Positions 23,980 through 33,022 of a stretch of 43,190 nt of DNA are shown here, in pieces; within the stretch, counting starts at the first letter, position 1; every line of letters starts with the position of its first letter. The notes below the pieces were generated by a model, which did not search any database, was not told the origin of the DNA, and saw only the letters and a list, made by a program, of their open reading frames with translations. A program made the position numbers and the translations under genes. The stretch is from Paludibacteraceae bacterium (GTDB taxonomy: Bacteria; Bacteroidota; Bacteroidia; Bacteroidales; Paludibacteraceae), in NCBI GenBank assembly GCA_018433525.1, contig JAHDRA010000017.1:1-43190 (forward strand). Reading direction: 5' to 3'.

Positions 23980-26814
23980 ATGATAAACTCCTTTTTATCC
24001 GAAATTAAAAGTTTTATCCCCGAAAAACGAATTTACACCGACGAATTACGTTTACTCGCATGGGGCACGGATGCCGGCTTCTATCGTTTGATACCGAAAG
24101 CAGTTGTTCAATCTGCCAGCGAAATGGAAGTCAGTTTGCTTTTACGCGCTGCAACCAAACATCATCTTCCCGTAACTTTTCGTGCTGCCGGTACCAGCCT
24201 TTCGGGACAGGCAATTTCCGATTCGGTGCTGATTCTTGCCGGTAGCAACTGGGAAAGATACGAACTTGCTCCCGATGCTTCTTTCATCCGCCTGCAACCG
24301 GGAATTGTGGGAGAACGCGTTAATCAGATTTTAAAACCTTTTAGAAAAAAATTTCCACCCGACCCTGCTTCAATTAAATCGGCCATGGTGGGAGGAATAA
24401 TCGTTAACAATGCTTCGGGAATGAGTTGCGGAATACGCGAAAACAGTTATAGAATGTTGATTTCGACAAGAATAGTTCTTCCCGATGGCAGTGTGTTGGA
24501 TACGGGCGACGAAGAAAGTAAAGCGGTTTTTGCTAAAACTCATCCCGAATTTCTTCGCAAAATAGAAGATTTGCGAGACGAAATACGCAACGACGTAACA
24601 TTAAAACAACTGATTGAAAAGAAATACCGGATAAAGAATGTTACCGGTTTATCCATCAATTCTTTTATCGATTTTGACGACCCATTCGATATTATTACAC
24701 ATTTAATGGTCGGTTCGGAAGGAACACTCGCTTTTCTTTCGGAAGCAGTAATGAAAACAACTACCGACTATCCGTACAAGGCAAGTGCTATGGCATATTT
24801 CGAGAACATGCATTTAGCTTGTGAAACCGTAAAAAATTTAAAATCTTTTCCTGTCAGTGCTGTCGAATTTTTCGACCGTAAAGCCATTCGTTCAGTAGAA
24901 GACAAATTTGAAACGATATCTGAGCTAAAAACTTTGCCGGATAATAGTGCAGCTTTACTCATAAAAATTGAAGCATCAGATGGAAATGAATTGAATGAAA
25001 GAATTCGACAAGTGGAAAAAGTCCTGAATGATGCTCATACGCTTCTACCTGTGAGCTTTACCGACAAAGAATCCGAATACAAAAAATATTGGGACATGCG
25101 TTCAGGAATTTTTCCTTCGGTGGGTAGCACCCGGCCAGTAGGAACAACTTGCCTGATAGAAGATATAGCTTTCTGCATAGAAGATTTAGCGGAAGCAACA
25201 GACGATTTGCACGAAATTTTTATAAAAAACCACTATGAAGATGCCGTCATTTACGGACATGCACTCGATGGAAATCTTCATTTCATTATCAGTCAGCGTT
25301 TTGATACGGAAGAATATATTCATCAGTATGAAAAAATGATGAATGAAGTAATTGAAATGGTGGTAAAAAAATATCACGGTTCGCTCAAAGCCGAACACGG
25401 AACGGGCAGAAATATGGCTCCATTTGTAAAAAAGGAATGGGGAGAAAAGGCTTTCGACATTATGCTGCAAGTGAAACAACTTTTCGATCCGGAAGGAATC
25501 CTGAACCCGGGAGTAATATTCAATGACAATCCGCGTTGTCATTTGGAAAATATTAAACCCATGCCGGCTGTGCATCCGCTTATCGATAAATGTATCGAAT
25601 GCGGCTTTTGCGAAGTAAATTGTGTAAGTGCCGGTTTCACCATGTCTTCGCGGCAACGAATTGTTGTGCAACGCGAAATTAAAAGATTGAAAACTTCTGA
25701 TGAAAATTCCCGACGCTTGAAGGAATTGGAGAAAAGTTATCGCTTTATGGGAGAACAAAGTTGTGCCGGCGATGGGCTGTGTGCAACATCTTGTCCGGTT
25801 TCGATCAATGTTGGCGACTATATCCATGTGCTTCGCAATGAGAACATGAAAAACAAAACAATGGCTCAATTTTTGGGACGCTGGACTGCCAAACATTTCA
25901 ATTGGGTGGCTTCAGGTTTGAAATCGGTACTCTATATTGCTTCCGCTGCACAACACATATTGGGTAACAAAGCAATGGGTGCAATTACTCGTGGAATACA
26001 CAAATGGAGTGGCGGTGTTTTCCCTTTGTGGACACCGGCCATGCCCAAACGAAGAAATAAAATAGAAGTATCAACTTCAACCTCGACTGACTCATCATTG
26101 AAAGTAGTTTACTTTCCAAGTTGTTTGAATCAGATGATGGGCGTAAGTAAAAATGACCCAGAGCTGACGCCACTTGTAGAAAAAACCGTATCTTTGCTCC
26201 ATAAAGCAGGCTACCAAGTTGTTTTTCCAAAAAACATGGAAAAAATGTGCTGTGGAAGCATTTGGGAAAGTAAGGGATTGCTTTCGGTGGACGAACAGAA
26301 ATCGTCAGAATTGGAAAAAGCACTACGTGAAGCTTCCGAAAACGGAAAAATTCCGATTCTTTGTGATCAAAGTCCTTGTCTTTATCACATGCGCAAGTCG
26401 ATGAAACAACTCTCACTATATGAACCGGTTGAATTTATACACGATTTTCTACTGGATAAATTGGATTTTTACCCTATCGATGAGCCCATTACTATCCATG
26501 CCACTTGCTCCACCATCAAAATGGGATTGCAGCCAAAGCTTGTAGAAATAGCCAAACTTTGCAGTACTCAGGTTTTGGTACCTGAAGAAGTTGGATGTTG
26601 CGGCTTTGCCGGCGACAAAGGATTTACCATGCCGGAACTGAATGCTCATGCGTTGAGAAAACTTCGCCCACAAATAGAAAAAGCCCATGTTAAAGTGGGT
26701 TACAGCAACAGCCGTACCTGCGAAATTGGTTTAAATACCAACACCGGAATTCCATACCAGTCGATAGTATATTTGGTGGATAAATGCACAAAAAATAAAA
26801 TAAACAGATCTTAA
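23980..26814 (+). CDS. FAD-binding and Fe-S D-2-hydroxyacid dehydrogenase (D-lactate dehydrogenase type)
   Basis: A 944-residue fusion of a GlcD/Dld-like flavoprotein and a GlcF-like iron-sulfur protein. Order: FAD-binding domain (about 35-260, TFRAAGTSLSGQA at 66-78, VGGIIVNNASGMSCG about 137-151), FAD-oxidase C-terminal domain with GHALDGNLHF near 427 and EHGTGR near 471, Fe-S cysteines CIECGFCEVNC (about 538) and CAGDGLCATSCP (about 595), and two CCG domains (CCGSIWESKG about 757, CCGFAGDKGF about 874). Such proteins oxidise D-lactate or D-2-hydroxyglutarate (Dld-II, YdiJ) and pass electrons to the quinone pool at the membrane. In an operon with a MurNAc-releasing enzyme, D-lactate is the favoured substrate by inference. 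It is 9 bases from namZ and 20 bases from the GHL10 gene. Confidence 0.9.
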   Translation: MINSFLSEIKSFIPEKRIYTDELRLLAWGTDAGFYRLIPKAVVQSASEMEVSLLLRAATKHHLPVTFRAAGTSLSGQAISDSVLILAGSNWERYELAPDASFIRLQPGIVGERVNQILKPFRKKFPPDPASIKSAMVGGIIVNNASGMSCGIRENSYRMLISTRIVLPDGSVLDTGDEESKAVFAKTHPEFLRKIEDLRDEIRNDVTLKQLIEKKYRIKNVTGLSINSFIDFDDPFDIITHLMVGSEGTLAFLSEAVMKTTTDYPYKASAMAYFENMHLACETVKNLKSFPVSAVEFFDRKAIRSVEDKFETISELKTLPDNSAALLIKIEASDGNELNERIRQVEKVLNDAHTLLPVSFTDKESEYKKYWDMRSGIFPSVGSTRPVGTTCLIEDIAFCIEDLAEATDDLHEIFIKNHYEDAVIYGHALDGNLHFIISQRFDTEEYIHQYEKMMNEVIEMVVKKYHGSLKAEHGTGRNMAPFVKKEWGEKAFDIMLQVKQLFDPEGILNPGVIFNDNPRCHLENIKPMPAVHPLIDKCIECGFCEVNCVSAGFTMSSRQRIVVQREIKRLKTSDENSRRLKELEKSYRFMGEQSCAGDGLCATSCPVSINVGDYIHVLRNENMKNKTMAQFLGRWTAKHFNWVASGLKSVLYIASAAQHILGNKAMGAITRGIHKWSGGVFPLWTPAMPKRRNKIEVSTSTSTDSSLKVVYFPSCLNQMMGVSKNDPELTPLVEKTVSLLHKAGYQVVFPKNMEKMCCGSIWESKGLLSVDEQKSSELEKALREASENGKIPILCDQSPCLYHMRKSMKQLSLYEPVEFIHDFLLDKLDFYPIDEPITIHATCSTIKMGLQPKLVEIAKLCSTQVLVPEEVGCCGFAGDKGFTMPELNAHALRKLRPQIEKAHVKVGYSNSRTCEIGLNTNTGIPYQSIVYLVDKCTKNKINRS

Positions 26815-26834
26815 AAAATTTCACGAATAAAATC

Positions 26835-28352
26835 ATGAGAAAATTTCGTTTGTCAGTAGTTTTATTATTCTTTGCATTCTCGTTTTTGCAGGCTCAGCCG
26901 AAGCGGGAAATGAGGGCAGTGTGGATAGCAACAGTTGCCAACATCGATTGGCCCAGCTCCAATCGGTTGTTACCCACCCAGCAGCGAATCGAAATTGTGA
27001 ACATGCTCGATCGGCTGACTGAAAACAACATTAACGCCATAGTTTTGCAAATTCGTCCGATGGCTGACGCTTTTTATCCTTCTAATCTGGAGCCCTGGTC
27101 CCATTGGCTTACTGGCCGACAGGGCGTGCGGCCTTCACCTTTTTACGATCCGCTTCAGTTTATTATAGAAGAAGCTCACAAACGCTGCATGGAAGTTCAT
27201 GTCTGGCTAAATCCCTATCGGGTTACAACAACCGGTGATTCCATGATGCTATCGAAAGAGCATTTGTTTTACAAAAAACCGGAGCTTTTTGTTCGTTATG
27301 GCGGAAAATATTACTTCAATCCCGGACTGGATGAAACACGGAATTTTTTAAACAAAGTGGTGGAAGATATTGTAGAACATTATGATGTAGATGGGGTACA
27401 TTTTGATGATTATTTTTATCCTTATCCGGTGAAAGGTGAAGATTTTCCGGATGATGAAACTTTCATGAAATTTCCAAGAGGTTTTGCTCCCAATCAGAAA
27501 GCCGACTGGAGACGTAACAATGTAAATATGGCTATTGCCGAAGTACAACAAACCATTAAAAACCTCAAACCTTGGGTTGAATTTGGCGTAAGTCCTTTTG
27601 GCGTATGGAGAAACGACAATGTCGATCCACGTGGCTCTGCAACTCGCGCTGGCATTCAAAATTACGACGATTTGTATGCCGATATATTGAAATGGCTGGC
27701 CGAAGGAACGATAGATTATGTTACACCGCAATTGTATTGGGAAATCGGTAAAAAAGTTGCTAACTACGAAGTTTTGTTGAAATGGTGGATAGAAAATTCT
27801 TACGGAAAAAATCTGTATATCGGATTAATTCCGTCCTCTTTGGGCGATAAAAAAAATCCGGCATGGACAACAGGAAATGAAATTATTCGACAAATCAAAA
27901 TGAATAGAAATTCCTCACAAGTGGACGGAGCCGTTTTCTTCAGTGCAAAAACCTTTCTGCAAAACAGACAGGGGTTAAATGACAGCTTGCAATCGAACTA
28001 TTATCGTTATCCGGCACTATGTCCAATAAACAGAAATATTTTAGGCGAACCTTCTGCGCAGCCGCAAAATTTGCGGGTTTTGAGAGATGGCAAGGATGCT
28101 TTTCTGTTGTGGGATGAAGTGAATGAAGAAGGAGGCTGCCAAACTGCCTATTATGTGGTGTATGCTTTTAAGGGAAAAGAAGTTGGCGACTTGAATGATC
28201 CGGTCAACATTATAGCTCGAACAACCGAAAATTGCATCGATTTGCGAATCCTACCCCACAAATTTAAGGGAAATTATACATTTGTGGTTACTGCTGTCAA
28301 TCGTTTCAGGCAAGAAAGTATTCCGACGCAAGGAATCACACGTAAGTTGTAA
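26835..28352 (+). CDS. GHL10 family glycosidase with C-terminal Fn3-like domain
   Basis: 505 residues. The signal peptide is about 1-20 (ending FLQAQ). The GHL10 catalytic barrel (about 25-330) has REMRAVWIATVANIDWPS, NAIVLQIRPMADAFYPS, VHVWLNPYRV, DGVHFDDYFYP (about 187) and DYVTPQLYWEIG. A C-terminal beta domain (about 412-500, QPQNLRVLRDGKDAFLLWDE) looks like fibronectin type III. E. coli DigH (YddW), which I recall acting on denuded peptidoglycan glycan strands, is of this family. With NamZ in the same operon, a periplasmic or surface glycan-cleaving role on peptidoglycan is the likeliest reading, though other polysaccharides cannot be excluded. Confidence 0.88.
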   Translation: MRKFRLSVVLLFFAFSFLQAQPKREMRAVWIATVANIDWPSSNRLLPTQQRIEIVNMLDRLTENNINAIVLQIRPMADAFYPSNLEPWSHWLTGRQGVRPSPFYDPLQFIIEEAHKRCMEVHVWLNPYRVTTTGDSMMLSKEHLFYKKPELFVRYGGKYYFNPGLDETRNFLNKVVEDIVEHYDVDGVHFDDYFYPYPVKGEDFPDDETFMKFPRGFAPNQKADWRRNNVNMAIAEVQQTIKNLKPWVEFGVSPFGVWRNDNVDPRGSATRAGIQNYDDLYADILKWLAEGTIDYVTPQLYWEIGKKVANYEVLLKWWIENSYGKNLYIGLIPSSLGDKKNPAWTTGNEIIRQIKMNRNSSQVDGAVFFSAKTFLQNRQGLNDSLQSNYYRYPALCPINRNILGEPSAQPQNLRVLRDGKDAFLLWDEVNEEGGCQTAYYVVYAFKGKEVGDLNDPVNIIARTTENCIDLRILPHKFKGNYTFVVTAVNRFRQESIPTQGITRKL

Positions 28353-28376
28353 TTTCTGATTTGCGAAAAAATAATT

Positions 28377-29801
28377 TTAAAGAAGAGGACTGAAAAGACG
28401 CGAAACGGAATCCATCAGTTTTTTTGTTTTTTTTCGGTTGTTCCACTGTTCCAGCGTAATTTCCTCACAGTAATGTATATCTTCCAAGAACAGCTCTTTA
28501 AGTGTAAGGGCTGTTTTTTCTTCATATACAAAAGCATTCGCTTCGAAATTTTGGTAAAAACTTCGATAATCAATGTTACAAGAGCCAACAATGGAAACAA
28601 AATCATCCATCACCACAGTTTTTGCATGTAAAAAACCTTTTCGATAATAAAAAACACGAACTCCGGCCTGCAGCACTTTTCCCAGATAACTGGAAGTACT
28701 GGCAATGACAATTGGCGAATCGGATTGTGTCGGAATCATTATCCTCACATCTATGCCACTCAAGGCAGCCAACTGCAAACAGCCTTCTATCAGTTCCGTC
28801 GGCATGTAATAGGGTGACTGAATATAAATATATTTTTTTGCCGACATAATGGCTTTGGCTATGCCTTGCATAATGGCTTCCCATTCGGTGTCGGGGCCAC
28901 TCGAAACAATTTGTACCAGATTGTTGTCAAACTGCGCTGGTACCGGATAATACTTTTTGTCGGTAATCAGTTTTTTTTCCACAAAATACCAGTCGCTCAG
29001 AAAAAGATGCTGTAATCCATGAACAGCAGAACCTTGAATTTTGAGAAAAGTATCGCGCCAATAACCCAGACGGTTGCCATACACGTATCGGTCGGCAATA
29101 TTCATTCCTCCGGTAAAAGCTACTTTTCCGTCAACAACAAGTAATTTGCGATGATTGCGGTAATTGATCCGGCTGCGCGAAATTCGGAATCGAAGCGGGA
29201 AAAAGGGACGAACGTAAATTCCTGCTTTTGTCAAAGTTTTTAAAAATTTTCGAGAAAGATTAAAACTTCCAATAAAATCGTAAATAATTCTGATTCTGAC
29301 TCCTTCGTGCGATTTTTTTATCAATAAATCTTTCAGCCGATTTGTAATGCTGTCGTCGCTGATTATGTAAAACTCCAAATGAATATGCTCCCTGGCCTGT
29401 TCCACAGCTTGAAAAATGGATTCAAAAGCTTCTTTCCCGTCAGAAAAAACTTCTATTTTATTGTAGGTATAACCTACTGCTTCGCTATTACGGTACAACA
29501 GTTTGATTAAATTCATTTGATGGGCATCCAGCAAATCCGAATTGATTTTACTGAAATCGAATGAAGAAATGTCGCGGTGATCGAGACTGTGAATACTTTT
29601 ACGTGAAATAATTTTCTGTTTGCGCAAATCCTGTCCGAAAATCAGGTAAAGAATCAATCCAATAACCGGCAGAAAAAGAATAATCAGCATCCACGACAAG
29701 GATTTCGACGGATTCCTGTTTTCGAGCAAAAGCACAGAAATTGTTGTCAGTATGGTATAGACATACAAGGCTATAAAAAAAATCGAAATAATTTCCGACA
29801 T
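28377..29801 (-). CDS. cls: Cardiolipin synthase, phospholipase D family
   Basis: 474 residues. Condenses phosphatidylglycerol molecules to cardiolipin at the inner membrane. Two N-terminal transmembrane helices (about 4-26 and 34-56) precede a PLD-nuclease-type region. The two HKD catalytic motifs are HRKLLVVD (217-224, followed by GKVAFTGGMN) and HAKTVVMD (392-399, followed by SIVGSCNIDYRSF). Length and layout match ClsA-type enzymes. It begins directly after the ribD stop, so the genes are almost certainly co-transcribed; no metabolic reason for the pairing is evident. Confidence 0.95.
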   Translation of the reverse strand: MSEIISIFFIALYVYTILTTISVLLLENRNPSKSLSWMLIILFLPVIGLILYLIFGQDLRKQKIISRKSIHSLDHRDISSFDFSKINSDLLDAHQMNLIKLLYRNSEAVGYTYNKIEVFSDGKEAFESIFQAVEQAREHIHLEFYIISDDSITNRLKDLLIKKSHEGVRIRIIYDFIGSFNLSRKFLKTLTKAGIYVRPFFPLRFRISRSRINYRNHRKLLVVDGKVAFTGGMNIADRYVYGNRLGYWRDTFLKIQGSAVHGLQHLFLSDWYFVEKKLITDKKYYPVPAQFDNNLVQIVSSGPDTEWEAIMQGIAKAIMSAKKYIYIQSPYYMPTELIEGCLQLAALSGIDVRIMIPTQSDSPIVIASTSSYLGKVLQAGVRVFYYRKGFLHAKTVVMDDFVSIVGSCNIDYRSFYQNFEANAFVYEEKTALTLKELFLEDIHYCEEITLEQWNNRKKTKKLMDSVSRLFSPLL

Positions 29802-30857
29802 TTACTTAATTGTTTTTTTCGGGTTATAAAAATGAAGCCATTCGTGTCCGTCAAAATTTTTTCTGCTCGCCGGTTGACAAGTCATAACTGGTGCGGCAAT
29901 TCCGTTGCCAATTTCGATTGGAGCAACTTCTACATTGGCTTCATCCCACAAATTTTCGGCTATAAAACTATTCAGCAATTGCGCTCCACCTTCCACCAGA
30001 ACAGAATGAATATTCCGATCAAAAATTTCCTTTAAAATTCCGCGTAATCCTTCTTTTTTAAAATCAATTTGAATATATTCCACATTGTTAAGTTTTGCAG
30101 GTTGCCTTTCGGTAAAAACCAACGTAGGAACCAAACCATCGAGCAAATGATAATTTTCCGGAATCCTTCCCTGTCTGTCGAGCGTAATTCTGATGGGTGT
30201 TTTTCCTGTCCAATTCCTTACGGTCAAACTTGGGTTGTCGAGGAGCACAGTATTGGTGCTCACCATAATAGACTGATTTTCAGAACGCATTTTGTGGGTC
30301 AGTTGTTTGGTGATTTCGTTTGAAATTATCAAAGGCGGTTCGCTGACATCATTTCTAATGCGATCAATAAATCCATCAATGGTTTGTGCCCATTTTAAAA
30401 CAATGAAGGGTCGTTTTTGTTCCTGAAAGGTAAAAAAACGTTTGTTCAGTTCTCTACATTTTTCTTCAAGTACTCCCACATACGTTTCAATGCCGGCATC
30501 TTTCAGTATTTGGATTCCTTTTCCCGAAACTTTGGGATTGGGGTCAATCGTGCCGATAACAACGCGGGGAATACCTTTTTCAACAATTAAACTTGCACAT
30601 GGAGGCGTATTGCCATAGTGCGAACAAGGTTCCAAATTAACGTACAGCGTAGCATCTTTCAGTAATTCGGGTTGTTTTACGGAAAAAATAGCATTGCGCT
30701 CGGCGTGTGCTTGCCCAAAATGTTGGTGAAATCCCTCTCCGATAATGGTATCGTTATAAACCACTACCGCACCAACAAGCGGATTTGGAGCAGTGTATCC
30801 ATCCCCAAGCGAAGCCAGTTGCAGGCATCGTTGCATATATTTGATTTCAATATCCAT
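29802..30857 (-). CDS. ribD: Bifunctional riboflavin deaminase/reductase RibD
   Basis: 351 residues catalysing two steps of riboflavin synthesis. The N-terminal deaminase domain has the zinc and catalytic motifs HAE (51-53) and PCSHYGNTPPC (77-87). The C-terminal reductase domain (about 150-345) has VLKWAQTIDGFI, ISNEIT, and SVLVEGGAQLLNSFI. It is slightly shorter than the common 360-370 but both domains look complete. It is the first gene of a two-gene unit with cls and is divergent from prmC, from which it is separated by 89 bases. Confidence 0.96.
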   Translation of the reverse strand: MDIEIKYMQRCLQLASLGDGYTAPNPLVGAVVVYNDTIIGEGFHQHFGQAHAERNAIFSVKQPELLKDATLYVNLEPCSHYGNTPPCASLIVEKGIPRVVIGTIDPNPKVSGKGIQILKDAGIETYVGVLEEKCRELNKRFFTFQEQKRPFIVLKWAQTIDGFIDRIRNDVSEPPLIISNEITKQLTHKMRSENQSIMVSTNTVLLDNPSLTVRNWTGKTPIRITLDRQGRIPENYHLLDGLVPTLVFTERQPAKLNNVEYIQIDFKKEGLRGILKEIFDRNIHSVLVEGGAQLLNSFIAENLWDEANVEVAPIEIGNGIAAPVMTCQPASRKNFDGHEWLHFYNPKKTIK

Positions 30858-30934
30858 GTCGGTTCTTTATAAAATCAGTTCTAAACAAAAGAAATTGTAA
30901 CAAAAAAAGCTAACGAGAAATTTTGGATATTCTT

Positions 30935-30942
30935 TATCTTTG
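30935..30942 (+). promoter_or_regulatory. -7 element of prmC, very close to the start codon
   Basis: TATCTTTG matches TAnnTTTG and ends only four bases before the ATG at 30947. Transcription would begin at or next to the start codon, suggesting a leaderless or nearly leaderless mRNA. No good -33 TTTG was seen at 18-21 bases. Confidence 0.45.
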
Positions 30943-30946
30943 TATC

Positions 30947-31786
30947 ATGGAAAATATTCTTCAATACATACATTCCGAGCTGAAAGGAATCTATCCTGAA
31001 AGTGAAATTCGATTTATCGGCTATTTGTTGCTCGAAAAATTGACCGGTTTTTCACGAACAGAAATTTTGCTAAACAAAAATACACAAATTTCTTGTGAAG
31101 CAGCCAAACAATTGGATGGTTTTTTAAAAAAACTAAAAAATCATGAGCCGGTACAGTATGTTTTAGGAGCTACCGAATTCTGCGGACTGAGTTTCAACGT
31201 GAATCCGTCGGTACTGATTCCACGACCCGAAACAGAAGAACTGGTGGAATGGATATATTCTGAAAACGACCGAAACAAACCGTTGAAAATGCTGGATATT
31301 GGCACCGGAAGCGGATGTATAGCCATCAGTCTTAAAAAAAACTTTCCATTGGCCGAAATAGATGCTTTTGATGTTTCGCCAGAAGCTTTGAAAGTGGCAA
31401 AAGAAAATGCCAAACTCAATCGGGTAAATGTCAATTTCAGAGAAATAGATATTTTTAATCCTCCTGCATTCAGTAAAAAATGGGATTTGATTGTCAGTAA
31501 TCCGCCTTATGTGCCCGAAAACGAAAAAAGTGAAATGCAACGCAATGTTACCGATTATGAGCCTTCCTTGGCATTGTTTGTGCCTGACAATCATCCGATG
31601 AAATTTTATGAAACAATTACCAACTTTGCTCGATTAAACTTGGCAAAAGGCGGAAAACTATATTTTGAAATTCACTATCGAAGTGGGAAGAACATGCTAG
31701 ATTTGCTTTCCAAAAGTGGATTCAGAGAAGTTCAATTGAAAAAGGACATTTCCGGAAAAGACCGAATGATAAGTGGAATTTTTTAG
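30947..31786 (+). CDS. prmC: Release factor glutamine methyltransferase PrmC
   Basis: 279 residues. Methylates the Gln of the GGQ motif in peptide-chain release factors using S-adenosylmethionine. The helical N-terminal domain ends with HEPVQYVLG. The methyltransferase domain has LDIGTGSGCIAI (SAM-binding, GTGSGC about 119-124) and the catalytic NPPYVPE (NPPY at 175-178). An ATG at 30923 would add eight residues, but the putative -7 box at 30935-30942 overlaps that extension, so 30947 is preferred. It stands alone between divergent ribD and a convergent kinase-like gene. Confidence 0.93.
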   Translation: MENILQYIHSELKGIYPESEIRFIGYLLLEKLTGFSRTEILLNKNTQISCEAAKQLDGFLKKLKNHEPVQYVLGATEFCGLSFNVNPSVLIPRPETEELVEWIYSENDRNKPLKMLDIGTGSGCIAISLKKNFPLAEIDAFDVSPEALKVAKENAKLNRVNVNFREIDIFNPPAFSKKWDLIVSNPPYVPENEKSEMQRNVTDYEPSLALFVPDNHPMKFYETITNFARLNLAKGGKLYFEIHYRSGKNMLDLLSKSGFREVQLKKDISGKDRMISGIF

Positions 31787-31967
31787 AATTTGTTTGAAAT
31801 TTCCGATGATTTTTCTGCTGACAAAAGCCGAAAAAAACATACAGCAAATTTTTAATAAACCGATCCGTTGGAAAGAACCCGGTTCAATCATGAAACAACG
31901 CTACTTTAAAGGGTCTTTAAATGATATTTGAATGCTTTTTAAATCTTGTTTTTTGTGGAAAGCATAT

Positions 31968-32606
31968 TTATTTTTTGTCGAAATGTAATTTTTTATCAAC
32001 AAATTCAATAATATAGGAGATTGTTTTTTCGATTCCCAATGCGGACGAATTGATGCACAAATGATAGGAAACAGCCGCACCCCATTGTTTATCGGTATAA
32101 TAATTGTAATAATCGGCTCTTTTCTTATCCATTTTTTTTATGTAGTCCATCGCTTTTTCTTCTGTCATTTTCTGATTGCGGCATACGCGGTTAATTCTGT
32201 CAGGCAAATCGGCAGTAATAAATATATTTACTGCTCTTGGATGATCCTTTAGCACATAATCCGCACACCGACCTACAAAAACGCATGATTGCTTTTCGGC
32301 CAAACTGCGAATCACATCGCTTTGAATCTTAAACAGCATTTCACTGCTCGGATAATTATCATTAAAATAATATTCATCAATCATAATGGAATTTCGGAGT
32401 CCAAACATTCCTCTGAAAAATCCCTGACCTTTTTTTTCGTCCAGCTGTTCCAGAAATTCTTTTGCCAGCCCACTTTCCTGCGAGGCGAGCTGAATCAGTT
32501 CCTTGTCATAAAACGATATTCCCAACTCGCGGGCAATCCCTTGCCCGATCAAATGACCGCCGCTACCCAATTGGCGTCCAATGTTGATAACAAATCTTTG
32601 ATTCAT
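31968..32606 (-). CDS. Cytidylate kinase-like family protein
   Basis: A 212-residue P-loop protein. GRQLGSGG (about 11-18) is the phosphate-binding loop of the cytidylate-kinase-like family (Cytidylate_kin2). FYDKELIQLASQESG, CVFVGRCADYVLKDHP and FITADLPDRINRV agree with that family. It is not the housekeeping Cmk, and the substrate is unknown. It has its own well-formed promoter at 32773-32803, which gives a leader of about 160 bases, and faces prmC tail-to-tail. Confidence 0.87.
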   Translation of the reverse strand: MNQRFVINIGRQLGSGGHLIGQGIARELGISFYDKELIQLASQESGLAKEFLEQLDEKKGQGFFRGMFGLRNSIMIDEYYFNDNYPSSEMLFKIQSDVIRSLAEKQSCVFVGRCADYVLKDHPRAVNIFITADLPDRINRVCRNQKMTEEKAMDYIKKMDKKRADYYNYYTDKQWGAAVSYHLCINSSALGIEKTISYIIEFVDKKLHFDKK

Positions 32607-32772
32607 AAATATAGTTAATAACTTCCACTCTTTTTCGACAAATTTTTACTTCATTTATTCGGTTTTTAAAGCAAAACAAAATATTTTTTCCCCTTTTGCT
32701 GTAAAAAAAATATTTTATTGGTCTTCATTCTTTAAAGAAACAAGGATGAGGATGAAAAATTTTAACATAAAA

Positions 32773-32803
32773 CAAAAGTACAAAATTTGGATTAAAATTC
32801 AAA
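32773..32803 (-). promoter_or_regulatory. Bacteroidetes-type promoter of the kinase-like gene
   Basis: On the minus strand, TTTG (32803-32800) and TACTTTTG (32780-32773) are separated by 19 bases, an exact match to TTTG-N19-TAnnTTTG. The next gene in that direction starts at 32606. Confidence 0.7.
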
Positions 32804-32811
32804 TGCGATCG

Positions 32812-32841
32812 AAAAAAAAGGTTTTCGGATCAGAAAACCTT
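32812..32841 (-). terminator. Minus-strand terminator downstream of the kduI-kduD-DUF4861 unit
   Basis: AAGGTTTTC (32818-32826) pairs perfectly with GAAAACCTT (32833-32841) around a 6-base loop. Eight A at 32812-32819 become a T-run on the minus strand. It is about 180 bases beyond the DUF4861 stop. Confidence 0.8.
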
Positions 32842-33022
32842 CTTCCTCTTGTCAGATGCAACTTTGTTCTTAATTTTTCTTGTTGCCTATTATAAATTTC
32901 TTCAAGAAAAATGTCGAGATTGACAAAGAAAATATACAATAAGATGAATTCTGGCGTTTGCTTCTTTTACTTTTTATCAAAATGTTTATCCGTCAATAGT
33001 TTTATTGTATTGATATGATTTT

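Larger units (their letters stand above)
32607..33022. other. Gene-free stretch with a promoter and terminator
   Basis: 416 bases with no credible gene. It holds a minus-strand promoter for the kinase-like gene (32773-32803) and a minus-strand terminator (32812-32841). About 180 bases between that terminator and the DUF4861 stop at 33023 would be a long 3' untranslated tail; I see no small gene in it. Confidence 0.65.

Noticed and set aside
25186..25896. Long minus-strand frame inside the FAD/Fe-S dehydrogenase gene
   Set aside because: It is antisense to a gene with clear domain motifs; the translation is rich in Phe, His and Arg with no recognisable fold.
32842..33022. Small RNA or small gene between the DUF4861 stop and the terminator
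   Set aside because: No promoter box, conserved motif or open frame with a credible start was found; it is more likely a 3' untranslated region.
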